A stretch of 64,000 nt of DNA, taken from contig NZ_JAHVHT010000001.1 of assembly GCF_019802125.1 (NCBI RefSeq), forward strand, positions 372,001 to 436,000, given 5' to 3'. The notes beneath the pieces were generated by a model, which did no database searches, was not told the DNA's origin, and was given only the letters and a program-made list of their open reading frames with translations. Below, piece after piece: positions 24,856 to 32,990 of the stretch (its first letter is position 1; the number at the start of each line of letters is the position of its first letter). The translations under genes were made by a program, and so were the position numbers. The stretch is from Tateyamaria omphalii (GTDB lineage Bacteria > Pseudomonadota > Alphaproteobacteria > Rhodobacterales > Rhodobacteraceae).

Positions 24856-25467
24856 TTGGAGCAGACCGGAAATACGCGCGCCCGCACCCAGTATCACCAT
24901 GGGGATCTGCGCGCGCATCTTATTGAAACTGTGCGCATTTTGGTCGAAGAGAAAGGCGCAGATGGTTTTTCGATTTCCGAGGCTGCGCGGCGTGCCGGTG
25001 TCAGCTCTGCCGCGCCTTACAAGCACTTCAGTGACCGGGCGGAGATCGTGCGCGAGGTGGCCTTGGCAGGAATCGACCGGATGCGCGACCACATGGACGC
25101 GGCAGCCAAAGAGGCGTCAGGCGACCCTTTGGCACCGATCACGGCGCTTGGATTGTGCTATGCCGAATTCGCCCGCACCGAACCCGGCGTGTTTCGGCTG
25201 ATGTTTGGCCTGACCAAGGGGCACGAACGTGATGACGAGATGCGGGCGCGCGGCGATGGGTGCCTGGCCGTCGTCAAGCGCGAGGTGCGCGCGGCCATGC
25301 CCGAGGGCACACCGGATGCAGAGATCGAGCGGCGCAGTCTGATGCTGCACATGTTCGTCCATGGCCATGCGTTTCTGGAAATCGACGGCAAGCATGAGCT
25401 GGATCTGACGGCCGAACAGGAGGCTGCGATCATGGCGGACATCTCGCACCGGGTGCTGCGCGACTAG
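24856..25467 (+). CDS. TetR/AcrR-family regulator of the RND pump
   Basis: A protein of about 203 residues. The N-terminal TetR helix-turn-helix is in HLIETVRILVEEKGADGFSI through SISEAARRAGVSSAAPYKHF, preceded by RTQYHHGDLR. The C-terminal ligand domain contains FARTEPGVFRLMFGL and MLHMFVHGHAFLEI, a WHG-type TetR ending. No ATG is available. A TTG at 24856, about nine bases after AAGG in the purine-rich stretch from 24835, is the best start; an upstream TTG at 24796 would lie inside the operator. The gene is divergent from the adaptor/permease operon and overlaps the convergent AbrB-family gene by four bases at its end. Confidence 0.87.
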   Translation: MEQTGNTRARTQYHHGDLRAHLIETVRILVEEKGADGFSISEAARRAGVSSAAPYKHFSDRAEIVREVALAGIDRMRDHMDAAAKEASGDPLAPITALGLCYAEFARTEPGVFRLMFGLTKGHERDDEMRARGDGCLAVVKREVRAAMPEGTPDAEIERRSLMLHMFVHGHAFLEIDGKHELDLTAEQEAAIMADISHRVLRD

Positions 25468-26477
25468 CGAAACAATCGCGCGAACAGTGGCGCGCCCAGG
25501 ATCACCACGAAGATGCGCAATACATGGTGCGCGATGACAAAGGCGACATCGGCCCCGACGATCAGCGCAAGCACGGTGAGTTCAGCCTGCCCACCGGGTG
25601 CGAAGGCGAGGAGTGTTTCCATGCCCGGGGCGAGGCCTGCGGTGTAGACCCCTTCGACGAAGATGACCGTCAGAACGATCAGTATGATGCAAAAGCCGAG
25701 CCCGGCGGCCAGATCGCGCCGGATCTCGGCCATGGTGATGCCGGTGTACTTTACGCCCACAGTCATCCCGATAAAGAACTGCGCGGCCCAGATTGCCTCC
25801 GCCGGTGGGCGGTTTTGCAGAAGACCGGCAAGGGCAAGTGCTGCCGCGATAATCAGGGGGCCAAGGATAGAGGCGCCGAACATGCCGATGGCCTTGGCCC
25901 CGCGCCAACCGATGAGTGCTGCCGCAACCATCAGTGCCAGTTGGTCGAAGCCGAGCGACACGGCAGGCACGCCGGGCGGGTTGCTGAGGTCGGCGTTCCA
26001 GACGCCTTGAAGGATGAAGGGCAGGGCGACGACGATAACCATCACCCGCGTGGCGTGGATCAGGGACAGGCTGCGCGGGTTGCCCCCGGCTTCCTCTCCG
26101 AAAACCAGCATGTCCTGCAGTCCGCCGGGCATGGCGCTGTAGTAGCTGGTCGCAAAGTCAAAGCCCCAGAGCCTGCGGAAATAGGGCACACCGATCAGCC
26201 CGATCACAATCGTCATCACGGGGATGAGCATCAATGTGGGCCACATGCCCAGCATCGATGCCAGGAGTACGGGTGTGAACGTGGCGCCCACGGCAACGCC
26301 CAGAACGGTGCGCATCCCTTCGTTCAGTAGCCGGATGCTTTGCATCCGCACCCCGAGCAGCGCGCTGATCAGACAGGCAAAGATTGGACCCAGCAGCCAT
26401 GGCAACGGCAGATCCAGCAAATGAAACAGGGCAACGCCTGCGGCAGCGATTGCAAAGGTCAGAGGGATCCGGATCAC
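25464..26477 (-). CDS. AbrB-family (PF05145) membrane protein
   Basis: A 337-residue protein with about ten hydrophobic segments arranged as two internal repeats, each with a Pro/Gly-rich LPLPWLLGPIFACLISALLG-like start. The central YYSAMPGGLQDMLVFGEE is characteristic of the AbrB family, often labelled ammonia monooxygenase-like although no enzymatic role is established. The protein is an inner-membrane, transporter-like component of unknown substrate. It is translationally coupled to the preceding GntR gene (26474-26477 overlap), so that regulator probably controls it. Confidence 0.85.
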   Translation of the reverse strand: MIRIPLTFAIAAAGVALFHLLDLPLPWLLGPIFACLISALLGVRMQSIRLLNEGMRTVLGVAVGATFTPVLLASMLGMWPTLMLIPVMTIVIGLIGVPYFRRLWGFDFATSYYSAMPGGLQDMLVFGEEAGGNPRSLSLIHATRVMVIVVALPFILQGVWNADLSNPPGVPAVSLGFDQLALMVAAALIGWRGAKAIGMFGASILGPLIIAAALALAGLLQNRPPAEAIWAAQFFIGMTVGVKYTGITMAEIRRDLAAGLGFCIILIVLTVIFVEGVYTAGLAPGMETLLAFAPGGQAELTVLALIVGADVAFVIAHHVLRIFVVILGAPLFARLFR

Positions 26478-27109
26478 CGGGCCAGCGCCCGGAGCCTGTA
26501 GCGGAGCGAGGTTTGCAAATGTGCCTCCGCCGCTTCTCCCGCCGCGGCGGCGTCGCCTGCGGCGATGGCCTTGAGGATATCATCATGCTGTGCCGTGACC
26601 ACATTGATCCGTTCCTGATCGGCGAGGGTGGTCGGCCCCATCAACATCAGCGCATTGTTCAACGCCCGCGCCGCATCCAGAAGGAAACGGTTGCGCGTGG
26701 CGAGGTAAATGCCCCGATGGAAGTCCTGGTTCAGCGCGGGCGCTTCTGCCGGCGCGCTTTTGGCAATGGCAGCGTTCAGGTCGCGTAGCGCGTCCACTTC
26801 CGCGGCGGCGGCGTGTTTGGCAGCCATCTCGGCTGCGGTGCGTTCCAGCACGATCCGCATTTCGTACAGCTCGACCAGTTCGGCGTGGCTGAGTTGGCGT
26901 ATGACTGCGCCGAGCCGGGGACGGTGTTCGACGATGCCGTCCGCTTCCAGTCGCCGCAAGGCCTCTCGCACAGGAGTGCGGGACAGGTTCAGCCGGTCGG
27001 CCACATCCGTTTCGCGCAGTCGGTCGCCGGGTGCGAATTCACCAGTGCGGATGGCCTTCAGAAGCTGGGCATAGGCGGCTTCGCCTTGCGACATGTCTCG
27101 ATCGGTCAT
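26474..27109 (-). CDS. GntR-family regulator, FCD subfamily
   Basis: A 211-residue protein with a GntR winged helix (about residues 5-72; LNLSRTPVREALRRLEADGI is the recognition part) and an FCD domain. The FCD domain carries the Asp/His metal-ligand pattern LNQDFHRGIYLATRN and a C-terminal AQHDDILKAIAAGDAAAA. The ATG at 27109 has AAAGG six bases upstream; a longer frame would run over the operator. It forms a two-gene operon with the AbrB-family membrane protein and probably autoregulates through the inverted repeat at 27125-27142. Confidence 0.9.
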   Translation of the reverse strand: MTDRDMSQGEAAYAQLLKAIRTGEFAPGDRLRETDVADRLNLSRTPVREALRRLEADGIVEHRPRLGAVIRQLSHAELVELYEMRIVLERTAAEMAAKHAAAAEVDALRDLNAAIAKSAPAEAPALNQDFHRGIYLATRNRFLLDAARALNNALMLMGPTTLADQERINVVTAQHDDILKAIAAGDAAAAGEAAEAHLQTSLRYRLRALAR

Positions 27110-27124
27110 ACTGCGCCTTTCTAT

Positions 27125-27142
27125 TGTATCCCGGTGGATACA
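27125..27142. promoter_or_regulatory. Candidate GntR operator
   Basis: The seven-base perfect arms TGTATCC and GGATACA are separated by CGGT, 16 bases upstream of the GntR start. The outer half TGTAT/ATACA is the same as in the site at 5146-5153, next to another FadR-type regulator gene. Confidence 0.65.
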
Positions 27143-27170
27143 GTATCGCGCACAAGATGAACAGTCCGGC

Positions 27171-30100
27171 CTAGTAGTCCCGTTCGATGAAGATGCCGAT
27201 GCCCGTATTGCCATCTCCGCTGACCGAGCCACGGGCGGTGATATTCGGCGTCAGATCAATGTTCAGCGACACTTCGGGCCCGTCAGCACCGCCCACGGTC
27301 ACATCGGTATAGACGTTTTCGGACAGGTAGCGCCCGGCGCGCACGGCGGTATTGCCTTCATCGTCTGACGCGACATCCAGGTCATCCAGTCCGAAAGAGC
27401 CGCGCAGTTGTGATACGATCCCTTCGCCGCCTGCGCCGGCAAGGCTGGCCACCGCACTGGCCAGCTGCAACGCCTGGAAAGCCGAAAGCTGGCTGATGTC
27501 GCGGCCAAATATGATCTGGGCCAGCACCTGGTCCTCAGGCGCCTCGGGTGTGGCTTCGAACCGGACATCGGGGTCGTCCGCTGGCCCGTCCACGATGATG
27601 CGCGCCGTGCCGGTCGAGGTATCGGTTTCCACGACAAACAGCAGGATCGGCTCGAAGCGACCTTGCAGGGTGATGCGGCCTTCATCCAGGGTGAAGCGCT
27701 GCGCAAGTATGCTGAGCCGTCCACGGATCAGGTCGAACTGCCCGGTTGAGATGATGTCGGCGGTCGTTCCGGACAGGCGTAGCTGGCCGCCGAGTTCCGC
27801 GTCCAGACCACGGCCCCGGATAAAGATGCGATTGGGTGCGTTGATTGTGAGGTCGAGCGGGTATGCCGCCCCTGTGCCGCTACCTGTGCTTTCGTCCTGC
27901 ACCAGCCCGGCGCGGGCCTGGGTGCGCATAACGGGGCGGGTGGCGCCGATATGTGTGATGTCGGGGATCGCGCCAAAGCTGGCGATACCAGTCGATGGCA
28001 CCTGAACGTTTGTCTCGCCCAGGTTCAGTTGCCCGGAAATGGCTGCGCCGCCGGTCAGAGGGCCGCTCAGATTGACTTGGCCATCGACAGTCGTGGAATA
28101 AAGTGTGGGATCCCGCAGCAAGACCGCGTTCAGCCCGACCGCCAGCTGTGCAGGATAGCTGCCATTCAGCGTGATGGGCCCGGAGATCGCGACCGACCCG
28201 CCCTCAGTGATGGCCGCCTTGAAGTCCAGAGCCGCCTGTCCACCGGACAGGCGGACGGTGCCCGAAAGATCGGAAATGGACACCGGTAGGTTGGGCGTGG
28301 CAACCCGAGCGCCCTGGGTCGTGATCTGACCCGAGACGGAGCTGAGCGCCGGTTGTCCGTTTACGGCCAGGTCAAAGCGTGCGGTGCCAAGGATTGTGCG
28401 TGGCGTAATGAACGGATTGACGAGGCCCAGTTGAAGCTGGCCCTGCGTGTTGATGTTCAACGTGCCGTCGGGCCGGATTTGGCCTGCAGCCTTGGCTGTC
28501 GTGCCGGAGGGCCCTGCGATCTGCGTGTCTATGTCAAAGGCGTCTCCGACCTGTTGCAGCGTGCCGTTGACCGACGCGCCGCCGTTCAAGCCGGGAACGA
28601 GCGGTGCGACGTTCGGCATGCTCAGCGCATAACGCGCGGCGGCTACCCCGTCGGTGAGCGAGGCCGACACCCGGCCTGTACTGCTGTAAGGACCTGCTAC
28701 ATCCGTCACGACGTCCCATCCGTCAGGCGTTTGGCTCAACGTGCCGTCGAGGTTCAGTGGTCCGCGCACGCCCGGTGCAATGGCCGCCACGTTCGGGATG
28801 GAAAGGTCGAAATCACTGACAAGCACGTCCTCGAACGTGCCCGAGAGTGTGCCGGTGCTGTCGTAGGGGCCGCTGAGATCTGTATCAAACGCCCAACCAT
28901 CCGCGGTTTGGCGGATGTCCCCATTCAGTGCACCACCACCCGGCACGCCGGGGGCAAAAGCTGACAGGTTCGGCGCAGAGACGTCATAGCGGGCTGACAG
29001 CCGCCCGCCATCGAACAGGCCAGTCACCGCGGCTTCTGCCTCTGCAGGGCCGTCAATGTTTGTTTCGAATTGCCACGCGCCATTCCTTTGCGCGGCTGTC
29101 GCGGTCAGGCGCACAGGCTCGGTGATTTGAGGCACAAGCCGTTCAAGGTCCTCTACCACCGCGTCGAGGGAGATATCGCTCTGATCGTCGGAGATACGCG
29201 CGGTGCCGGTGGCCGACGTGTCAAGCGGTCCGGTCAGACCACCAGAAACATCCCAGATCCCGCCAGACTGTGTGGCGGTTCCATCAACGGTGATCGGTCC
29301 CTCGACCGCGTCGGTGATGAGGCCAACATCTGCAAGTGATGCGTTGAAGCGGGCGGTGGACGCCCCGGTGCTCAGATCGGCGGATGCGGTGAGGTTAAGC
29401 GCGCTGTTCTCCAGCGTCAGCCGGTCGAGGACAGTGCCGGTCGTGTCGCGCCGCGCCGCAACCACCAGATCGGTCCGCCCTTCCAACAGCGCGTCGGCTT
29501 GTTCGATGCCCAGTCCAAGATCGCGTGTTTGACCTGTGATCGTAACATCGAAAAAGCCACCCAAGGCGGCTGTCCCGGAAGCGGAAAGATCTCCTGCGCC
29601 GGACAGGTCCAGCCCGGCAAGCTCTGCAAAGGCTGACAGATCCCGGGTCGACAGAGACGTTTCAAACGACGTTTCCAACGCTTCATCAAAACCGTCCATT
29701 TCAACGGACCCACCGAGTGCCCATGCGGCTCCGGTCAGGGCAAGATCAGTCAGGCGCAGTGGTGCGTCATCTGCATAGGCGATGTTGAGCCCGCCACGCA
29801 CTTCCTGTCCTACTGCGCGAGCCAGTCCGGTGTCCGAAAGCGCAATTCCGTTCGCCGAGAGGTTCAGACGACCGTCCAAGGCTCCAATGCTCCCCACCGC
29901 GCCAGTGAGCGTGCCATCAAAGAAGAGCGCCATGTCGTCGACTGCATTTCCATCTTGATCCAGTCCTGACGCCGTGATCCGTGCCTGCAGGGCGTCGCTT
30001 TGTCCGGCATCGAACGCGATGTCCAGTGCGGCTTCTGCCACGCGCGCACCACCGGCACCGGGGAGTGCTACAGCCGTTCCGTCGGGATCGCGCAGTCTCC

Positions 30101-31103
30101 CCTGGATATCCAGAAGCGTGGGCCAGCCATCGCTGTTCAGACCGACTTGACCCGCCAGTTGGATCGCGCGCGCCTCAAGCGCAAACGTATCGAGGGCAAG
30201 TGCGCCGTTTGCATCCGTGCTGCCCTGCGCCTCAAGCGCCACGTCGGTGCCAAAGAAGTCACGGTATTCCGGCAGCACCAGCGCCGAGATGTCGCCGTCA
30301 AGTGCTGCATCAAAAGCCATCGGCCCGCCCGCTTCGCTTTGAAGTGCCAGCGTGCCGGCCAGACGCGGTGTGTCGTCGGTGCGCAGATCAAGCGTTGCAT
30401 CGAAATCGCTCAGCGCGCCTGAACCGTCGACAACCAGATCGACGCTGGGACGGTCAGGCAGGTTCAGAACACCGGAGACAAGTCCATTCTCTGCCTCGCT
30501 CAGTCCCAGATCCAGCGTCAGATCGCGGGTGTCATTGGCATAGGCCGCAGTGACATCGAAGCTGCCGCGCGGGCCGTCTGTGCGTGTGGCGTTGAGTGTT
30601 GCATTGCCTGCACCCCCTGCAAGCTCTGCCGCGCCGGAGACCGACAGAACCGCAGCCTCTCCCAATATGGGGGCGCCAAGGGAAACCGAGCCGAGCTCAA
30701 GCTGCGCGATTCGGACGGCAGCGGGCAGGTCGGGCAGTGAAAAGGGCGCTGCCTCGGGCGCGGGCAGGTCGCTGTCCTGGGCCACCGGCAGGCGTGGCAG
30801 GTCGATGCGCGCCGCGCGCAGTTCCTGAATGTCGATCGTGGCGCGGAACAGGGCGGAGCGGTTCCACTGCATCGCAACGTCTTCGAGCGTCAGCCAGATG
30901 CCCTCGCTGTCGGCGATGGTGATGCGTTCGATGGTGGCGCGGCTGCTGAGCGCCCCGGCAAAGCCGTCGATGCGAACGATGCGACCTTCACCGCCAAGGC
31001 TGCTTTCCAAGAGGCCGACGAGGAACCCGCGATCCTCGTCGTCCTGTGCCGTGCCAGCCATTGGCCACATCAGTAGGAGCAGTATGCACAAAAGCCGCCG
31101 CAT
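27171..31103 (-). CDS. tamB: TamB, translocation and assembly module inner-membrane protein
   Basis: A 1310-residue protein with an N-terminal signal/anchor (MRRLLCILLLLMWPMAGTA) and a very long repetitive beta-rich body, in which strands like ALSVSGAAELAGG recur. This matches the beta-taco groove of AsmA-like proteins. The conserved C-terminal TamB domain contains LTINAPNRIFIRGRGLDAEL, DLIRGRLSILAQRF and DVRFEATPEAPEDQVLAQIIFG. It spans the periplasm between the membranes and works with TamA in phospholipid transport and/or outer-membrane protein assembly. Its start overlaps the tamA stop by one base (TGATG). Confidence 0.94.
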   Translation of the reverse strand: MRRLLCILLLLMWPMAGTAQDDEDRGFLVGLLESSLGGEGRIVRIDGFAGALSSRATIERITIADSEGIWLTLEDVAMQWNRSALFRATIDIQELRAARIDLPRLPVAQDSDLPAPEAAPFSLPDLPAAVRIAQLELGSVSLGAPILGEAAVLSVSGAAELAGGAGNATLNATRTDGPRGSFDVTAAYANDTRDLTLDLGLSEAENGLVSGVLNLPDRPSVDLVVDGSGALSDFDATLDLRTDDTPRLAGTLALQSEAGGPMAFDAALDGDISALVLPEYRDFFGTDVALEAQGSTDANGALALDTFALEARAIQLAGQVGLNSDGWPTLLDIQGRLRDPDGTAVALPGAGGARVAEAALDIAFDAGQSDALQARITASGLDQDGNAVDDMALFFDGTLTGAVGSIGALDGRLNLSANGIALSDTGLARAVGQEVRGGLNIAYADDAPLRLTDLALTGAAWALGGSVEMDGFDEALETSFETSLSTRDLSAFAELAGLDLSGAGDLSASGTAALGGFFDVTITGQTRDLGLGIEQADALLEGRTDLVVAARRDTTGTVLDRLTLENSALNLTASADLSTGASTARFNASLADVGLITDAVEGPITVDGTATQSGGIWDVSGGLTGPLDTSATGTARISDDQSDISLDAVVEDLERLVPQITEPVRLTATAAQRNGAWQFETNIDGPAEAEAAVTGLFDGGRLSARYDVSAPNLSAFAPGVPGGGALNGDIRQTADGWAFDTDLSGPYDSTGTLSGTFEDVLVSDFDLSIPNVAAIAPGVRGPLNLDGTLSQTPDGWDVVTDVAGPYSSTGRVSASLTDGVAAARYALSMPNVAPLVPGLNGGASVNGTLQQVGDAFDIDTQIAGPSGTTAKAAGQIRPDGTLNINTQGQLQLGLVNPFITPRTILGTARFDLAVNGQPALSSVSGQITTQGARVATPNLPVSISDLSGTVRLSGGQAALDFKAAITEGGSVAISGPITLNGSYPAQLAVGLNAVLLRDPTLYSTTVDGQVNLSGPLTGGAAISGQLNLGETNVQVPSTGIASFGAIPDITHIGATRPVMRTQARAGLVQDESTGSGTGAAYPLDLTINAPNRIFIRGRGLDAELGGQLRLSGTTADIISTGQFDLIRGRLSILAQRFTLDEGRITLQGRFEPILLFVVETDTSTGTARIIVDGPADDPDVRFEATPEAPEDQVLAQIIFGRDISQLSAFQALQLASAVASLAGAGGEGIVSQLRGSFGLDDLDVASDDEGNTAVRAGRYLSENVYTDVTVGGADGPEVSLNIDLTPNITARGSVSGDGNTGIGIFIERDY

Positions 31104-32887
31104 CAGAATGCCTGCCCGATACCGATATAGATCTCGACCCCGGAACTGTCGCCGGGCCCGGAGCCGGGCAGGGCGACATCAAAGCGGATGGGGCCGATGC
31201 CCGTGTCGTAGCGCACGCCAGCGCCAAAGCCTGTGTGCCACTCGCCGTCACCGTCAAAGAAGCTTTCGGCGCCAATATAGCCTGCATCGTAGAAACCCAC
31301 GACCGAGAACCGGTCGCCTGTCTTGACCCGCATCTCGCCCGACAGCCCAAGGAAGGACCGGCCACCGATGGTCACGCCGGGGCTCAACTCGACGCCCAAG
31401 GATTGGTAATCCTGGCCGCGTACTGTGCCGCTACCACCCGAAAAGAACAGGAAGTCTGCAGGCGCTTCTTCGATCGATGGCCCGGCAACGGAGCCTACTA
31501 GCCCCCGCACGGCCAGCACCACGCGGTCCCCCAGCTTGCGGTAGGTGCGCAGGTCAAGCGATGTGACCACGCCGTCGCTGGTGCCGTCGATGTTGATGAA
31601 GGGACGCAGTGATGCCTCGGCGTAGTAGCCGGACGTCGCGTTCAGGGCGTTGTCGCGCCGGTCGAACTTGGCGTTGAACGGGAAGGTCAGGATCGTGTAG
31701 TCCCGCTCGCCCAGATCGTCGCGGGTGCGCGCCTTCTGGAGGCCGATACCGTAGCTGTATTCGCGATCTTCACTAGCGAAATAGACGGTGCTGAATTCGA
31801 GCCGCCCGGTCCGGGAAAACAGGTTCGGGTCATCTCGCTGTTCGATCTCGGCCAGCAGCACGGCCTCTAGGTCGGTGCGCCAGGTGGCGGGGCGGGACAG
31901 CTGCGCGCCCAGGCGAAAGTCGACACCGTCGGTATCGCCACCGACACCCGAGATTTCGCCATCAATCTGCAAACGCTCCGCACCGCCGAAGATGTTGCGA
32001 TGCAGCCAGAGCGCGCTGACGCTGACGCCATCGGTGGTGCCGTATTCCGCGCCAAAGCGGTAGCGGCGGGGCAGTTGATCGGCAATTTGGGCGGTTACGT
32101 CGAGCGTGCCATCGGGATTGGGCGTTTCGGCTTCGGTCAGGCTGGCGCTGGCAAAGGTGCCGGTCCGTCGAAACCGCTGTTCGACCTGGTCCAGAGTGTC
32201 GGGGTCAAAGACCTCGCCGCTGGGCCAGCCCGCGATCTCGCGCAGGCGCTTTTCGCGCACGTTGCTTTCCCCTTCGATGTTCAGACGGCCGAGGCGCAGG
32301 CGCGGGCCCGGATCCAATCGAATGTCGGCGTTCAACTGGCCCGCCGGGTGGTTGGCGATGATCTGCTGTTCGGACACGGCGGCCTTGGCATGGCCCTGTT
32401 GTCGCCACCCTTCAATGCCCGCCTCCGTGGCGGTGCGCAGTGCGGAGACATTTGCAGTCTCTCCGGGTGCAACCTGGAAAACGCGTTCCGTGCCCTCTGC
32501 CGTGGGGCTGACGGTCACGGTGCCGAAGGTAAAGACCTTGCCCGGATCAACTGTCACCACGACGGAGTCGACGGCGGGCGGCGCCGAGACAGGCGACAGG
32601 CCAGCCGCTTCGCGACCATCCACGGTGATCGAAATGGTGGGGCCGAAATAACCTTTGTCATAGAGCAGCCCAATCAGACGGGCGTAGTCCGCCTGTGCGG
32701 CGCTGATGACGTCGATGGCGCGCGGTGCGGTTTCTTCGTCCGGCAGGCTGGCGGTCAGCGATGCTGCCCGCAATTCGTCAGCCAAGTCTCCGGGCGCGCG
32801 GACGTCCACTGTCAGGGCGATTGCAGCCCCCGCTGCGCCGAATGTGGCGCCAATCACTGCCACAACCTGGCAGACAGTCCGATACAT
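31103..32887 (-). CDS. tamA: TamA, outer-membrane BamA-family barrel protein
   Basis: A 594-residue outer-membrane protein. An N-terminal signal peptide is followed by POTRA domains (about residues 30-270, including LRLGRLNIEGESNVREKRL). The 16-strand barrel region (about 280-594) contains the BamA-family surface motif FFSGGSGTVRGQDYQSLG (VRGF/VRGQ-type lid loop) and a C-terminal strand ending GIGQAF. It partners TamB encoded immediately downstream in the same operon. The length fits TamA, which has three POTRA domains, better than BamA. Confidence 0.93.
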   Translation of the reverse strand: MYRTVCQVVAVIGATFGAAGAAIALTVDVRAPGDLADELRAASLTASLPDEETAPRAIDVISAAQADYARLIGLLYDKGYFGPTISITVDGREAAGLSPVSAPPAVDSVVVTVDPGKVFTFGTVTVSPTAEGTERVFQVAPGETANVSALRTATEAGIEGWRQQGHAKAAVSEQQIIANHPAGQLNADIRLDPGPRLRLGRLNIEGESNVREKRLREIAGWPSGEVFDPDTLDQVEQRFRRTGTFASASLTEAETPNPDGTLDVTAQIADQLPRRYRFGAEYGTTDGVSVSALWLHRNIFGGAERLQIDGEISGVGGDTDGVDFRLGAQLSRPATWRTDLEAVLLAEIEQRDDPNLFSRTGRLEFSTVYFASEDREYSYGIGLQKARTRDDLGERDYTILTFPFNAKFDRRDNALNATSGYYAEASLRPFINIDGTSDGVVTSLDLRTYRKLGDRVVLAVRGLVGSVAGPSIEEAPADFLFFSGGSGTVRGQDYQSLGVELSPGVTIGGRSFLGLSGEMRVKTGDRFSVVGFYDAGYIGAESFFDGDGEWHTGFGAGVRYDTGIGPIRFDVALPGSGPGDSSGVEIYIGIGQAF

Positions 32888-32990
32888 CGCAGCACTCCAC
32901 CGCGCGCAGCGCGCGGGCCTTCACTGTCATGTGAATGCCAAACTTGTGCGGAAGGTTCCAGCGCAGATGCTGTGGTGGGCGGGATCGTGA

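Noticed and set aside
24760-25092. N-terminal extension of the RND adaptor
   Set aside because: It would run through the TetR operator and the start of the divergent tetR gene. The normal adaptor start MPNDRV precedes the membrane anchor at once.
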